Source: Bog-532 sp963824545
Lineage (GTDB): Bacteria > Actinomycetota > Actinomycetes > Streptosporangiales > Streptosporangiaceae
DNA: 64,000 nucleotides
Assembly (NCBI GenBank): GCA_963824545.1
Contig: CAWGPP010000002.1
Span: 248,001-312,000, forward strand
Reading direction: 5' to 3'
Of this stretch, positions 26,222 through 34,250 are shown one piece after another; positions within the stretch are counted from its first letter, which is position 1; every line of letters starts with the position of its first letter. The notes below the pieces were generated by a model that did not search any database, was not told the origin of the DNA, and saw nothing but the letters and a program-made list of their open reading frames with translations. Made by a program: the position numbers and the translations under genes.

Positions 26222-27457
26222 ATGCCGCATGCTCTTTTACTCCTTCGCTCACTGAGATGGACCGGCCGGAGCGCGCTGGCGCTGCTGGCGGCCCTGGTCG
26301 CGTTCGGGCTCTCGCCCGCACTGCCCGCCCTGGCGGGCACCTGGTCGGCACCGGCCCAGCTGCCGGGACCATGCGGCAGCTCACTGGCGGTGAACCAGGC
26401 CGGGGCCATGGTGGCCGGCGGGACGTTCCAGGCCGCCGGCGGCGCCATGCATGTGGCGGCGTGCACCAGCCCGGACGGGCAGGCATGGCAGCTGACAGAC
26501 CTGGGTCCCGGCGGGAACGAGCCGCACGGCGGGCAGCACCCCGTCGTGACGCTGAGCCCGGACGGGCATGCGGTCGCGCTCTGGGGTGCCGCCGCCGGCT
26601 GCCCGGCCGCCTGCGAGTACATCGTGCAGGCCGCCGTGCGGCCACCCGGCGGCAGCTGGGGAGCGCCGGTGACACTCAGCACCGAGCTTTACTTCGGCGG
26701 CGGCGGGCTGGTGCTCGGCATGGACGGCTCCGGCAACGCGGTCGCCGCCTGGGTCGGCAGTTACGCCGACGCCAGCCACTACGCCGTCCTCCCGGCCGGC
26801 GGCAGCTGGGGCCCGGCCCAGGAGCTGTCGAACGGCAACGTGCAGGGGGCGGCGCGCAACCTGAGCCTGGCGGTGAGCCCGAACGGGAGCGCGGTCGTGG
26901 CCTTCACGGGGGGCCGCGACAACATCTGGGCCGCCTCCGGCACCGTCCTGGGCGGGTTCTCCGCCCCGGTCCTGGTGGCCCCCGGAGACTACAGCACCGT
27001 CTCGGCCCCGAAGGCCGCGCTCGATGACGCCGGGCAGGCCTCGCTGGTCTGGTCGCAGACGACGCGCACCGAGGCGGCGACCCGGTCCCCGGCCGGCACG
27101 TGGAGCGCCCCGGCCGTGCTCGCCAGCCAGGCCTCCAGCTCGGTGGCCACCGCGATCGACGGCGCCGGGAACGCGCTGGCCGTGTTCGGGTCGTCCTACG
27201 CCTGGCACCGGGCCGGCGGCAGCTGGGGGTCGGCCGCGTCGCTGCCGGCCGGATCGTCCGGCGGGCTGGCCGCCGCCGATCCCGCTGGCACCTTCGTCTA
27301 CGCCGACAGCGGCGGCGACGCGTTCACGTTCACGGCCGGCGCCACCAGCTTCGGCTCCGGCAGCGGATCGCGCGGCAGCCTCGCCGACCTGAAGATCCGC
27401 CCCGGCCTGGCGGTGATGCTCGCGGCCGGGGCCGTCTCCGCCGAGACCGTGGCCTGA
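26222..27457 (+). CDS. Secreted beta-propeller-like protein
   Basis: A 411-residue protein from ATG 26222 (GGGAGGA site 6 bases upstream). It begins with a signal peptide (ALALLAALVAFGLSPALPAL, cleavage near ALA). The mature part repeats a unit of 50-60 residues ending in W-S/G-x-P-x-x-L (TWSAPAQLPG, SWGAPVTLST, SWGPAQELSN, TWSAPAVLAS, SWGSAASLPA), with A-V-A-W/V-x-G cores. This suggests a six- or seven-bladed propeller. No catalytic residues or cell-wall anchor are visible. Likely an exported binding protein. Confidence 0.75.
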   Translation: MPHALLLLRSLRWTGRSALALLAALVAFGLSPALPALAGTWSAPAQLPGPCGSSLAVNQAGAMVAGGTFQAAGGAMHVAACTSPDGQAWQLTDLGPGGNEPHGGQHPVVTLSPDGHAVALWGAAAGCPAACEYIVQAAVRPPGGSWGAPVTLSTELYFGGGGLVLGMDGSGNAVAAWVGSYADASHYAVLPAGGSWGPAQELSNGNVQGAARNLSLAVSPNGSAVVAFTGGRDNIWAASGTVLGGFSAPVLVAPGDYSTVSAPKAALDDAGQASLVWSQTTRTEAATRSPAGTWSAPAVLASQASSSVATAIDGAGNALAVFGSSYAWHRAGGSWGSAASLPAGSSGGLAAADPAGTFVYADSGGDAFTFTAGATSFGSGSGSRGSLADLKIRPGLAVMLAAGAVSAETVA

Positions 27458-27469
27458 CCACCCGCGTGC

Positions 27470-27521
27470 GAGGCCCGGGGCGCGGTTCCGGGATTGCTCC
27501 CGGCCCGTTTCCCCGGGCCTC
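27470..27521. terminator. Terminator after the propeller gene
   Basis: GAGGCCCGGGG (27470-27480) pairs with CCCCGGGCCTC (27511-27521). A smaller hairpin (CCGGGA/TCCCGG) sits in the loop. It begins 12 bases after the stop. Confidence 0.7.
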
Positions 27522-27589
27522 TCGCCGAACCTGCGGGGTGACCGTTGTGCGGCGGGCGGGATCTGCCCGTCCTTCGGTTAGCCCGCGAT

Positions 27590-27788
27590 CTAGGGGGTGT
27601 AGAGTTCGGCGCTGGCCAGGAAGATGGCGGCGTGGGGGTGGTCGAAGTTCGTCCCTCCGGCCATGAGGACCTGCCCGTCCGGGAGCAAGGTCGCGGTCTG
27701 GCCTTCGCGTGGGGTGGTCATGCTGCCGGTGCTTGTCCAGGAGTTTGTGCCCGGCTGGTAGAGCACCACTTCCTCTAAATTGTCCTGG
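27590..27788 (-). pseudogene. C-terminal fragment of a kelch-repeat protein
   Basis: Minus-strand frame reads EEVVLYQPGTNSWTSTGSMT, then TPREGQTATLLPDGQVLMAG and FLASAELYTP before TAG. The pattern Y-x-P-x-T-x-x-W-x-x-x-G-S-M...R-x-G-x-T-A-x-L-L-P-D-G-x-V-L is one kelch/galactose-oxidase blade plus the start of another. The rest of the propeller is absent. Confidence 0.65.
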
Positions 27789-27887
27789 TATGGCGGCCCG
27801 GGCCGGCCCGGGCTGGCGTCGCGGAGGCCGCGAGCGATCGATGCGGCTCCAGGACTCCCGCGTGCCGGGCTGACTCGGGCCGGCCGT

Positions 27888-28430
27888 TCAGTAGTGACGC
27901 TTGCAGGAGGCTTTGATCACGACGGGGACCGATTCGGTCTGCGTGGTCGTGCCGTCACTGGCCGACAGCGTGATGGTGAACGAAGAGTTCGCTTGAAGGC
28001 CGGACGGTACCGCCACCGCCACGAATCCTTCCGCATCCAGCGTGTAGCTTTGCGGGTCTGGTTGCGGGACCACCCGGACGGGCCCGGTCCCGTTGCTCCA
28101 GCCGGCCGGGATGGGCGCGGTGCCGTAGCTCAGTGAATAGCCGCCGAGCGTGTAGTAGTAGAAGTCGATGAGGGGGGTGCCCGCAACGGAAACGCTGGCC
28201 GGCAGGCCGGACGCGCCGATATTGATCGGTGCGGACCAGCTGCCGTTCAGATCGATCTCCAGGTTGTCCGTCCCGCCGCTGGGGGTGTAGCAGGCGGGAT
28301 GACTGGTGAATTCGTTGACGAGCTGCCAGCTTGAGCTGGCGGACGCCGAAGAGGCCGCGGTGACCAGCGCCGCCGGCATCACGGCAGCGCAAGCACCCAG
28401 TGCCAGTGCGCGTCGTCGGGAGGATTTCAC
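27888..28430 (-). CDS. Secreted protein of unknown function
   Basis: A 180-residue protein with a clear signal peptide (MKSSRRRALALGACAAVMPA, then AALVTAASSASA). The mature domain is beta-rich, with two cysteines and a Tyr/Gly-rich middle (IDFYYYTLGGYSLSYG). The last part, SSFTITLSASDGTTTQTESV, resembles an Ig-like strand pair. It may be a relative of the small exported DUF5980 proteins, but I am not sure. An adjacent exported kelch remnant suggests a surface-protein locus. Confidence 0.65.
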   Translation of the reverse strand: MKSSRRRALALGACAAVMPAALVTAASSASASSSWQLVNEFTSHPACYTPSGGTDNLEIDLNGSWSAPINIGASGLPASVSVAGTPLIDFYYYTLGGYSLSYGTAPIPAGWSNGTGPVRVVPQPDPQSYTLDAEGFVAVAVPSGLQANSSFTITLSASDGTTTQTESVPVVIKASCKRHY

Positions 28431-28684
28431 GGCAGTTCTCCTTTACGTGTCTGTTCGTTCGGCTCGATCGTGCGGGCAAATCCCGCCTGGCCAGCGGCGA
28501 TCGCCGGCCGAGGTGACGGTTCCGGAGCTTCAGCGGCCGCCGGGACGGCATGGGCGAGAGCCCGCCTGGCGCGCCGCGGGTTCGTCTGGCCGCCTCTGGC
28601 GGACTCCGCCCCAACCGGCCGCTGCGTCCGGTGCGAATCCGGTGGGCCGGCAGCAGGTCCTGGGCGCGGACGCGCGCCCTGGTC

Positions 28685-28783
28685 CGGGGTTCCGCCGCTG
28701 ATCTCCAAGGCGCGCTGGGCGTCGCCAGCGATCTGGCCGGCGTCGTTGATGCCGGTCGCCTCACCCGGGCCCAGGCCGGTCAT
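28685..28783 (-). pseudogene. HAF-type repeat remnant
   Basis: A short minus-strand frame reads MTGLGPGEATGINDAGQIAG, which matches the L-G-x-x-x-A-x-G-I-N-D-x-G-Q-I-x-G unit of HAF-repeat exported proteins. No further repeats are readable. The rest of 28431-29142 holds nothing else I can support. Confidence 0.4.
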
Positions 28784-29142
28784 CGTCCCGTTGCGCGCCG
28801 GTCACACATGGCCGCCGGAGCCGCAGGCGACGCCCCCGCGGCCGCTGCCGCGGCGGCGACCAGGCCCGGGATACCCGCCGGGCCCTAAACAGAGTTCAGT
28901 AAGCACGTCAGCGAGCTTCATGTCCGCTCCCATGGAGAGACTGCTCCGTAACGGGTACGGGCGGACCCCACGCGTGGATTGCCCGGATCGGAAAAATTTC
29001 CGGGACCGCCGATCAACGCGTCCGGTAAAGGTCGCCTGCGGAGACATTCTTAACGGACGGCGGCGGGCTCGTCCTCGGCCGTTCCAGTCCGGGGAGTGCG
29101 TCGCGCCAGGAGAACGGTGCTGAACCCGGTCCCTGCGTGTGA

Positions 29143-29578
29143 TCACCTGCCGTGCGGTGACGCGGCTCCCCGGCCGGCAGCGGTCCAGCCCGCGTACGGG
29201 TCCAGCAGGTCCAGGGCTGAGCGCAGCGCGCCGGCCAGCCAGGGCGGGCTGTCGCCTGCGCCCTTGAGCGTGCCGAGCATCCGGATGGCGTCGGTCTCTT
29301 CCAGTTCGGCCGGCCCGTCGGCCGCGCCCAGGTCCATGATGATCACGGTGCTGTCGGGCTCGTCCGGGTCGAGGTAGGTGATGTGCGACAGGGCGACGGT
29401 CGCGCCATCGTGCCGTGTGACGATGCGGCCGTGGTACGTCGCCTCATGGTCGTCGGCCTCATGCGGGCTGTCACACCAGGACGGGCAGCCGTGCTCCGGG
29501 CTGGATGGTGCGCCCGCCCCGGCGTCTGCGCCGGCCGCGGCCTGGCCGGCGCTTGTCCCACCATCCCGGTGTCGTCAT
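29143..29578 (-). pseudogene. DUF6907-like protein with one frameshift
   Basis: ATG 29578 (GGGAGA site upstream) begins MTTPGWWDKRRPG. A shift of frame near 29540 then leads into AAAGADAGAGAPSSPEHGCP, SWCDSPHEADDHEATYHGRI and VTRHDGATVALSHITYLDPD. A conserved C-terminal helix follows (PPWLAGALRSALDLLDPYAG). The C-P-S-W-C-x-x-x-H motif and overall plan match DUF6907 proteins of actinobacteria, of unknown function. The ATG frame itself stops after about 34 codons. Confidence 0.55.
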
Positions 29579-29675
29579 GATCTCTCCCTGGGAGGTTCAT
29601 TTGGGAACCGGCTGTCAGGCGTCCGGCCAGGCTGGGGAGTGCTACCCCGGCGGGGGCCATGCTGCGTATACGAAC

Positions 29676-29685
29676 TTTGTACAAA
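29676..29685. promoter_or_regulatory. Palindrome upstream of the MerR-type gene
   Basis: TTTGTACAAA is a perfect 10-bp palindrome 29 bases before ATG 29715. MerR-family regulators commonly bind dyads in their own promoters, and TGTACA-type sites are used by the LitR/CarH branch. Confidence 0.4.
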
Positions 29686-29714
29686 CATTTAACAGGAGGC
29701 CGGAGGCCCCGTCC

Positions 29715-30321
29715 ATGAGTGCCGAGCCGCTAGGGGAGGTCCGGATCGGCGAGCTGAGCCGCCGCACCGGAGTCAGCGCCCAGCTGCTGCGCGCGTGGGA
29801 ACCGCCGGTGCCGGCTGCTCCTTCCGGCCGGGTCGGCCGGGGGATACCGCCGGTACGGCGAGGTGGATGAACGCCGGGTCCGCCGCATGCAGGCCTTTCT
29901 GGGACTGGACCGCCTGACCACCCGTTCGTCCTTACCGTCTCGGGTCGTGTGCACGTTGCTGCCAGCCATTGCCGATGGCCGCATCGCTGATGTGCTTGCG
30001 CTGGTCGACCCGCACGTGGTGTGCATAACGGCGACCCGCCCCGCGCTGACCAGGTATGAGGGGCATGCGGGCATGATCCGCATGGTGACCGATCTGCGCG
30101 CGGTGTATGGCCGGTACCGGGTGAACGTCGACCCGGATGTCGGTAACGATGCCGCCGCTGAGGGTGGCCCGCGTGACGCGAGAGCCGGGACACGAGTGGT
30201 GGTACGGATGGCTGCCGTGCGGCAAACGGACGGCGGGGAGGTGGCCCTGCCGCCGGCCCTGGTCGTGGCCACGGTTCGCTGGGGCCTGGTCACGTCCTTG
30301 GAAACGATCCCCCAGGACTGA
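29715..30321 (+). pseudogene. MerR-type HTH joined to an NTF2/SnoaL-like domain, frameshifted
   Basis: From ATG 29715 (AGGAGG upstream) the protein reads VRIGELSRRTGVSAQLLRAW E, a MerR winged helix. At about 29800 the frame slips by one base; in the next frame it continues with RRCRLLLPAGSAGGYRRYGE, then VDERRVRRMQAFLG, completing the MerR DNA-binding domain. It runs straight into an NTF2/SnoaL-like domain: LLPAIADGRIADVLALVDPH, then VVCITATRPALTRYEGHAGM. The usual MerR effector part is replaced. Either a deletion fused two genes or this is an unusual fusion regulator. Confidence 0.6.
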
Positions 30322-30628
30322 TCGCGGCCGGCCCGGCTACGCGGCTGGGCCGTGCCGGGTTACGTAGATCCTGCTGGCACGGGGAGCTCGTCCAGGTAGC
30401 TGCTGAAGCGGGGGTAATCAGGCCGCTGTGCCACAGCGGCCTGACGTCGGCCGGCCCGCGGCCGTACCCGGTTCGCGACCGTCCGAGTCCCTTGCCGGCA
30501 CGGCGTAGCCTGCATCGCATAGCCAGCAATCACGGAACCCGGCGGCCTCCAGTTGCGGCAACGAGCGGACGCTTTCTGCGCCCGGGCACAGCGGCCCTGG
30601 CCGGCGCTGAGAGAGGGCGGTCTGGAAC
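30322..30628. other. Intergenic region with a possible 3' gene stub
   Basis: On the minus strand near 30430-30363 one frame reads DYPRFSSYLDELPVPAGST then a stop, perhaps the last codons of a lost gene. Otherwise nothing is recognised. Confidence 0.3.
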
Positions 30629-31618
30629 ATGTTCGAGAGGTTTACCGACCGGGCGCGGCGGGTTGTGGTCCTGGCTCAGGAAGAAGCCAGGATGCTCAAT
30701 CACGACTACATCGGCACCGAGCACATCCTGCTGGGCCTCATCCACGAGGGCGAAGGCGTGGCGGCGAAGGCCCTGGAATCCCTCGGGATCCGTCTCGAGG
30801 GGGTGCGCCGAGAGGTCGAGGCGATTATCGGCCGGGGGCAGCAGGCGCGGCCCGGGCACATCCCCTTCACTCCGCGCGCCAAGAAGGTGCTGGAGTTGTC
30901 GCTGCGCGAGGCGCTGCAGCTCGGCCACAACTACATCGGCACCGAGCACATCCTGCTCGGCCTCATCCGCGAGGGCGACGGGGTGGCCGCGCAGGTGCTG
31001 GTCAAGCTGGGCGCCGACCTGAACCGCGTCCGGCAGGAGGTCATCCGGCTGCTACACCGGTACCAGGGCCGGGCGGAGACGGCCGCCTGGCGCGCCCCGC
31101 GCGAGTCTCCCCGCCGGGAGCGCAGGCAGCTGCGCGAGCTGATCGACCGCGTGACGTCGGTCGAGACGCGCCTGTCCGCGGTCGAGCAGCGGGCGGGCAG
31201 GGGCCCGGACACGGGCGACCTCGACGCGGCGATCGCGCAGGCCCGCGAGCAGAAGCTATCCGCCCTCGGCACCGAGGACTATGAGCGCGCGGCCGAGTTG
31301 CGGGACAGGGAACGGCAGCTGGCGGCCGAGCGGGAGGCCCGCCAGGAGAACTGGACCGCCACCCACCCCGACCTGCCGTCCCTGGCGGGACGCCTCCAGC
31401 AGCTCACCGAGGAGGTCGGGCACCTCCGTGCGCTCCTCCGCCAGCACGGCATCGAGCCAGGCGACGCCATCGAGCCGGCCGGCGGCGCCGAGCCGGGCAG
31501 CGGTGCCGGGCCTGCCGGCGGCGCTGGGCCGGGCGGTGCCGGGCCGGTCGGCGGCGCCGAGCCGGGCAGTGCCGACCAGCCGGACGGCGGTGCCGAGCCG
31601 GAGGCGAACACCTCCTGA
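30629..31618 (+). CDS. Stand-alone Clp N-domain protein with a UVR motif
   Basis: A 329-residue protein. Residues 1-145 carry the two Clp N-terminal repeats of ClpC: FERFTDRARRVVVLAQEEAR, LNHDYIGTEHILLGLIHEGE, then LGHNYIGTEHILLGLIREGD. A UVR motif follows near residues 190-230 (LSALGTEDYERAAELRDRER), and then a coiled coil. The last 55 residues are a low-complexity Gly/Ala/Glu/Pro tail. There is no AAA ATPase domain, so it is not a chaperone itself. It may act as an adaptor or decoy that binds ClpC substrates or McsB-like partners. It is followed by a 12-bp-stem hairpin. Confidence 0.88.
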   Translation: MFERFTDRARRVVVLAQEEARMLNHDYIGTEHILLGLIHEGEGVAAKALESLGIRLEGVRREVEAIIGRGQQARPGHIPFTPRAKKVLELSLREALQLGHNYIGTEHILLGLIREGDGVAAQVLVKLGADLNRVRQEVIRLLHRYQGRAETAAWRAPRESPRRERRQLRELIDRVTSVETRLSAVEQRAGRGPDTGDLDAAIAQAREQKLSALGTEDYERAAELRDRERQLAAEREARQENWTATHPDLPSLAGRLQQLTEEVGHLRALLRQHGIEPGDAIEPAGGAEPGSGAGPAGGAGPGGAGPVGGAEPGSADQPDGGAEPEANTS

Positions 31619-31624
31619 CCGGAA

Positions 31625-31671
31625 GGTTGGGGAGCAAACTCAGTCGTATTCGCTGACTATGCTCCCCAACC
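31625..31671. terminator. Hairpin after the Clp N-domain gene
   Basis: GGTTGGGGAGCA (31625-31636) and TGCTCCCCAACC (31660-31671) form a perfect 12-bp stem 7 bases after the stop. Confidence 0.7.
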
Positions 31672-31726
31672 TCACCGTTCGGGTGGCTGGCGGGCGGGAT
31701 GAGGCGGGCGGGACGATACTGGCCCG

Positions 31727-32401
31727 GTGAAGCTCAGCAAGCTGGCCGCGGCGGGCGGTATCGCGGGTCCGGTGCTGTTCACCGTGGCGTGGGTGGCCGG
31801 CTCGCTGCGCCAGGCCGGTCATGCGGTGGCCGGGGTGCAGCTCAGCGGCCTGGCCGCGGACGACGCCAGGGATCCGCAGATCATGATGGCCGGTTTCGTG
31901 GTGCTCGGTGTGGGCTCGGTCGCGTTCGGCGCCGGGCTCGGCCGGGTGACCGCGCCTCGGGCAGCCGGGCCGTGGCTGGTCGTGGTGGCGGGCGCGGCCA
32001 GTGCGGCCGCCGGGGTGTTCCGGCGCGATCACATGCTGCTGACCGGCCCGGGTTTCGCCGGTGAGTCATGGCACAACCAGGTACACGATGTGGTCAGCGG
32101 CGTCGCGTACGGGGCGATGCTCGCGGCGCCGCTGGTGCTGGGGCGGCGCTTCCGTGACGACCCGGATTGGGAGGTTCTCAGCCGCCCGGTTCAGGTTCTC
32201 GCGCTGGCCAGCGCCGTGGCCATCGCGGTGTTCGCATCCCGGATCGCCGAGCCTTACAACGGCGTCGTGCAGCGGGTCGCGGTCACGCTGCCGCTGATCG
32301 CCGAGATCCTCATCGCCGGGCGGATGCTGAGCCTGCCGCCGGCCGGTTCCCCGGCCCGGTCCGGCATCAGCCAGCCGACGCCAATCCGTCAAGACGGCTA
32401 A
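31727..32401 (+). CDS. DUF998 family membrane protein
   Basis: A 224-residue protein with six predicted membrane segments (GGIAGPVLFTVAWVAGSL, MMAGFVVLGVGSVAFGAGLG, WLVVVAGAASAAAGVFR, AYGAMLAAPLVLG, VQVLALASAVAIAVFA, VAVTLPLIAEILIAGRML). The conserved H-N-x-x-H region is SWHNQVHDVVSGVAYG, and the family's F-R-R-D block is VFRRDHML. DUF998 proteins have unknown function. GTG 31727 lies 7 bases after a GATACT -10 box (31715-31720), so the message is probably leaderless. Confidence 0.85.
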   Translation: MKLSKLAAAGGIAGPVLFTVAWVAGSLRQAGHAVAGVQLSGLAADDARDPQIMMAGFVVLGVGSVAFGAGLGRVTAPRAAGPWLVVVAGAASAAAGVFRRDHMLLTGPGFAGESWHNQVHDVVSGVAYGAMLAAPLVLGRRFRDDPDWEVLSRPVQVLALASAVAIAVFASRIAEPYNGVVQRVAVTLPLIAEILIAGRMLSLPPAGSPARSGISQPTPIRQDG

Positions 32402-32462
32402 GACCGTGTCGTCGCCTCCTGCCAGAGTGCCCATCCCGGCCGGGCCGGGGTGGGCCTGCCGG

Positions 32463-32948
32463 TCAGCTCATCATGCTGGCGAACATGCCGGGCTCGTAGG
32501 AACCGCCTTTCTGGCGGACGATCACGCCGAGCCGGTTGGCCGCGTTGATCATGGCGACCAGGGAGACCAGCGCCGCGATCTGGTCGTCGTCGTAGTGCTT
32601 GCGCACCTGGGCCCAGGTCTCGTCGGACACGCCGTGCTGGGCGTCGGCGAGCCGGGTGCCCTCCTCGGCGAGCGCCAGCGCGGCCTGCTCGGCCTCGGTG
32701 AACACGGCGGCCTCGCGCCAGGCGGCGACCAGGTTGAGCCGGACCACGGTTTCACCGGCGGCCGCGGCCTCCTTGGTGTGCAGGTCGACGCACCAGCCGC
32801 AGCCGTTGATCTGGCTGGCGCGCAGGCTCACCAGTTCCTGTGTGGATGTCGGCAGCGGCGACTGCGCGATCACCTGGCCGGCGTTGGCGAACCGCTTGGC
32901 GAACCTGGCGCCGATCTCGTTGCCGAACATGTCGAATCGGGGTTCCAT
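32463..32948 (-). CDS. Carboxymuconolactone decarboxylase/AhpD-like protein
   Basis: A 161-residue alkylhydroperoxidase-like protein. The redox motif is INGCGWCVDLHTKEA (C-x-x-C-x-x-x-H), as in AhpD-type peroxidase adaptors. Start ATG 32948 with GAGGA 7 bases upstream; longer frames upstream are not coding. It is divergent from the ECF41 sigma factor, the standard arrangement for ECF41, whose target is usually this family. An ECF41-type promoter lies about 50 bases upstream (33026-33000). Confidence 0.9.
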   Translation of the reverse strand: MEPRFDMFGNEIGARFAKRFANAGQVIAQSPLPTSTQELVSLRASQINGCGWCVDLHTKEAAAAGETVVRLNLVAAWREAAVFTEAEQAALALAEEGTRLADAQHGVSDETWAQVRKHYDDDQIAALVSLVAMINAANRLGVIVRQKGGSYEPGMFASMMS

Positions 32949-32999
32949 GACATCGTCCTCACTCGTGGTGTCGCGTCCTGCTGGACTGAACGAACACGA

Positions 33000-33026
33000 G
33001 ATGCCGGCGGCCCGATCCCTGTGACA
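33000..33026 (-). promoter_or_regulatory. Candidate ECF41 promoter for the AhpD-like gene
   Basis: Read on the minus strand: TGTCACA (33026-33020), 16-base spacer, CATC (33003-33000). The known ECF41 promoter is TGTCACA, about 16 bases, CGTC. The ATG is about 50 bases downstream. Confidence 0.6.
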
Positions 33027-33052
33027 GCAACGGGGATTGGCTACCGTGCCGG

Positions 33053-33079
33053 TGTCACACAACGGCGGGGCCCGGCGTC
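33053..33079 (+). promoter_or_regulatory. Candidate ECF41 promoter for the sigma factor gene
   Basis: TGTCACA (33053-33059), a 16-base spacer, then CGTC (33076-33079), a full match to the ECF41 consensus. ATG 33118 follows 38 bases later. It implies autoregulation. Confidence 0.75.
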
Positions 33080-33117
33080 TGGTGGGTAATACAGCCGAGA
33101 GTGAACAGGAGCCATCC

Positions 33118-34059
33118 ATGGCCGGCACGTCGAAGTCCGCGCCGCCAGATCGCGGCGGGAGCATAAGCCGCGACGGCCGCCCGGACCCCGCCACCGAGGC
33201 GTTCCTCGCCCACCGCAACCTGCTGTTCACCGTCGCCTACGAGATGCTCGGCTCGGCCGCCGACGCCGAAGACGTCCTGCAGGAGACCTGGCTGCGGTGG
33301 GCGGGCGTCGACCTCGGCATCGTCCGGGACCAGCGCGCCTACCTGGTCCGGATCACCACCCGGCAGGCGCTGATCCGGCTGCGCACGCTCGGCCGCCGCG
33401 AGGAGTCCTACATCGGCCCCTGGCTGCCCGAGCCGCTGCTGACCGCGCCCGACGTGGCCGAGGACGTCGAGCTGGCCGACAGCGTCTCGATGGCGATGCT
33501 GCTGGTGCTGGAGACCCTCACGCCGCCCGAGCGGGCGGTGTTCGTGCTGCGCGAGGTGTTCGGCCTGGCCTACGACGAGATCGCCGAAGCCGTCGGCAAG
33601 AGCCCGGCCGCGGTCCGCCAGATCGCGCACCGGGCGCGGGCGCACGTCGCGGCGCGCCGGCCGCGCACGGTGGTTTCCGCGGCCGAGACGCGGGACGCGC
33701 TCGAGGCGTTCCAGCGCGCGGCCGGCACCGGCGACCTGCAACCCCTGCTCGGCATCCTCGCGCCGGACGTCGTCTTCCTGGGCGACGGCGGCGGCGTCAA
33801 GCAGTCCGTCCCGCGGCCCATCGTCGGGGCCGCCAAGGTGGCCCGCCTGCTGACCGCCGGGCTGAGCAGCATCGCCGCCACGGCGTCGCTGCAGCTGGCC
33901 CAGGTCAACGGCTACCCGGCGCTGATCATCCGGCTCAACGGCGAACTCGACACCGTCCTGGCGGTACGCATCGACGACGGCCTCATCACCGGGCTGTACG
34001 CCGTGCGCAACCCCGAGAAACTGTCGCACATGGAGCGGGAGACCACCCTGCGCCGCTGA
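33118..34059 (+). CDS. ECF41-family RNA polymerase sigma factor (SigJ-like)
   Basis: A 313-residue protein, start ATG 33118 (CAGGAG site). Region 2 reads FLAHRNLLFTVAYEMLGSAA, then DAEDVLQETWLRWAGVD. Region 4 reads TPPERAVFVLREVFGLAYDE, then IAEAVGKSPAAVRQIAHRAR. The fused C-terminal SnoaL-like domain carries the three ECF41 marks: WLPEP in the linker, the DGGG loop (LGDGGGVKQSV), and the NPDKL-like VRNPEKLSHM at the end. In ECF41 this domain modulates activity in place of an anti-sigma factor. Its divergent neighbour and promoter pair fit the group. Confidence 0.93.
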   Translation: MAGTSKSAPPDRGGSISRDGRPDPATEAFLAHRNLLFTVAYEMLGSAADAEDVLQETWLRWAGVDLGIVRDQRAYLVRITTRQALIRLRTLGRREESYIGPWLPEPLLTAPDVAEDVELADSVSMAMLLVLETLTPPERAVFVLREVFGLAYDEIAEAVGKSPAAVRQIAHRARAHVAARRPRTVVSAAETRDALEAFQRAAGTGDLQPLLGILAPDVVFLGDGGGVKQSVPRPIVGAAKVARLLTAGLSSIAATASLQLAQVNGYPALIIRLNGELDTVLAVRIDDGLITGLYAVRNPEKLSHMERETTLRR

Positions 34060-34145
34060 GGCGCCGGCCCACCGGACCGCGACGTGTGTACCGGTAACCG
34101 GCCCGGGCCGGCTCCCGCAGCGGACGGCCAGGATCGGTGACGCCG

Positions 34146-34176
34146 ACGGCCCGGGCGGTGGGGGCGCCCGGGCCGT
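34146..34176. terminator. Terminator between convergent sigma factor and DUF4855 genes
   Basis: ACGGCCCGGGCG (34146-34157) and CGCCCGGGCCGT (34165-34176), a perfect 12-bp stem with a 7-nt loop. It can serve both strands. Confidence 0.8.
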
Positions 34177-34204
34177 GGTGCTTTTCTGGGGGTGGCTCGC
34201 TGGT

Positions 34205-34250
34205 GTGCTGGTTACTGGGTGCTGGTTACTGGGTGCGGGTTACTGGGTGC
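34205..34250. repeat. 14-bp tandem repeat across the stop of the DUF4855 gene
   Basis: Three copies of GTGCTGGTTACTGG (34205-34218, 34219-34232, 34233-34246; one change in the third) plus a partial fourth. The minus-strand stop (34242-34240) lies in the third copy, so the last codons and the stop are duplicated behind the gene. Confidence 0.85.

Noticed and set aside
29676..29685. Vector recombination-site contamination (TTTGTACAAA resembles part of an att core)
   Set aside because: Only the short palindrome matches; the flanks are native sequence leading into a MerR gene.
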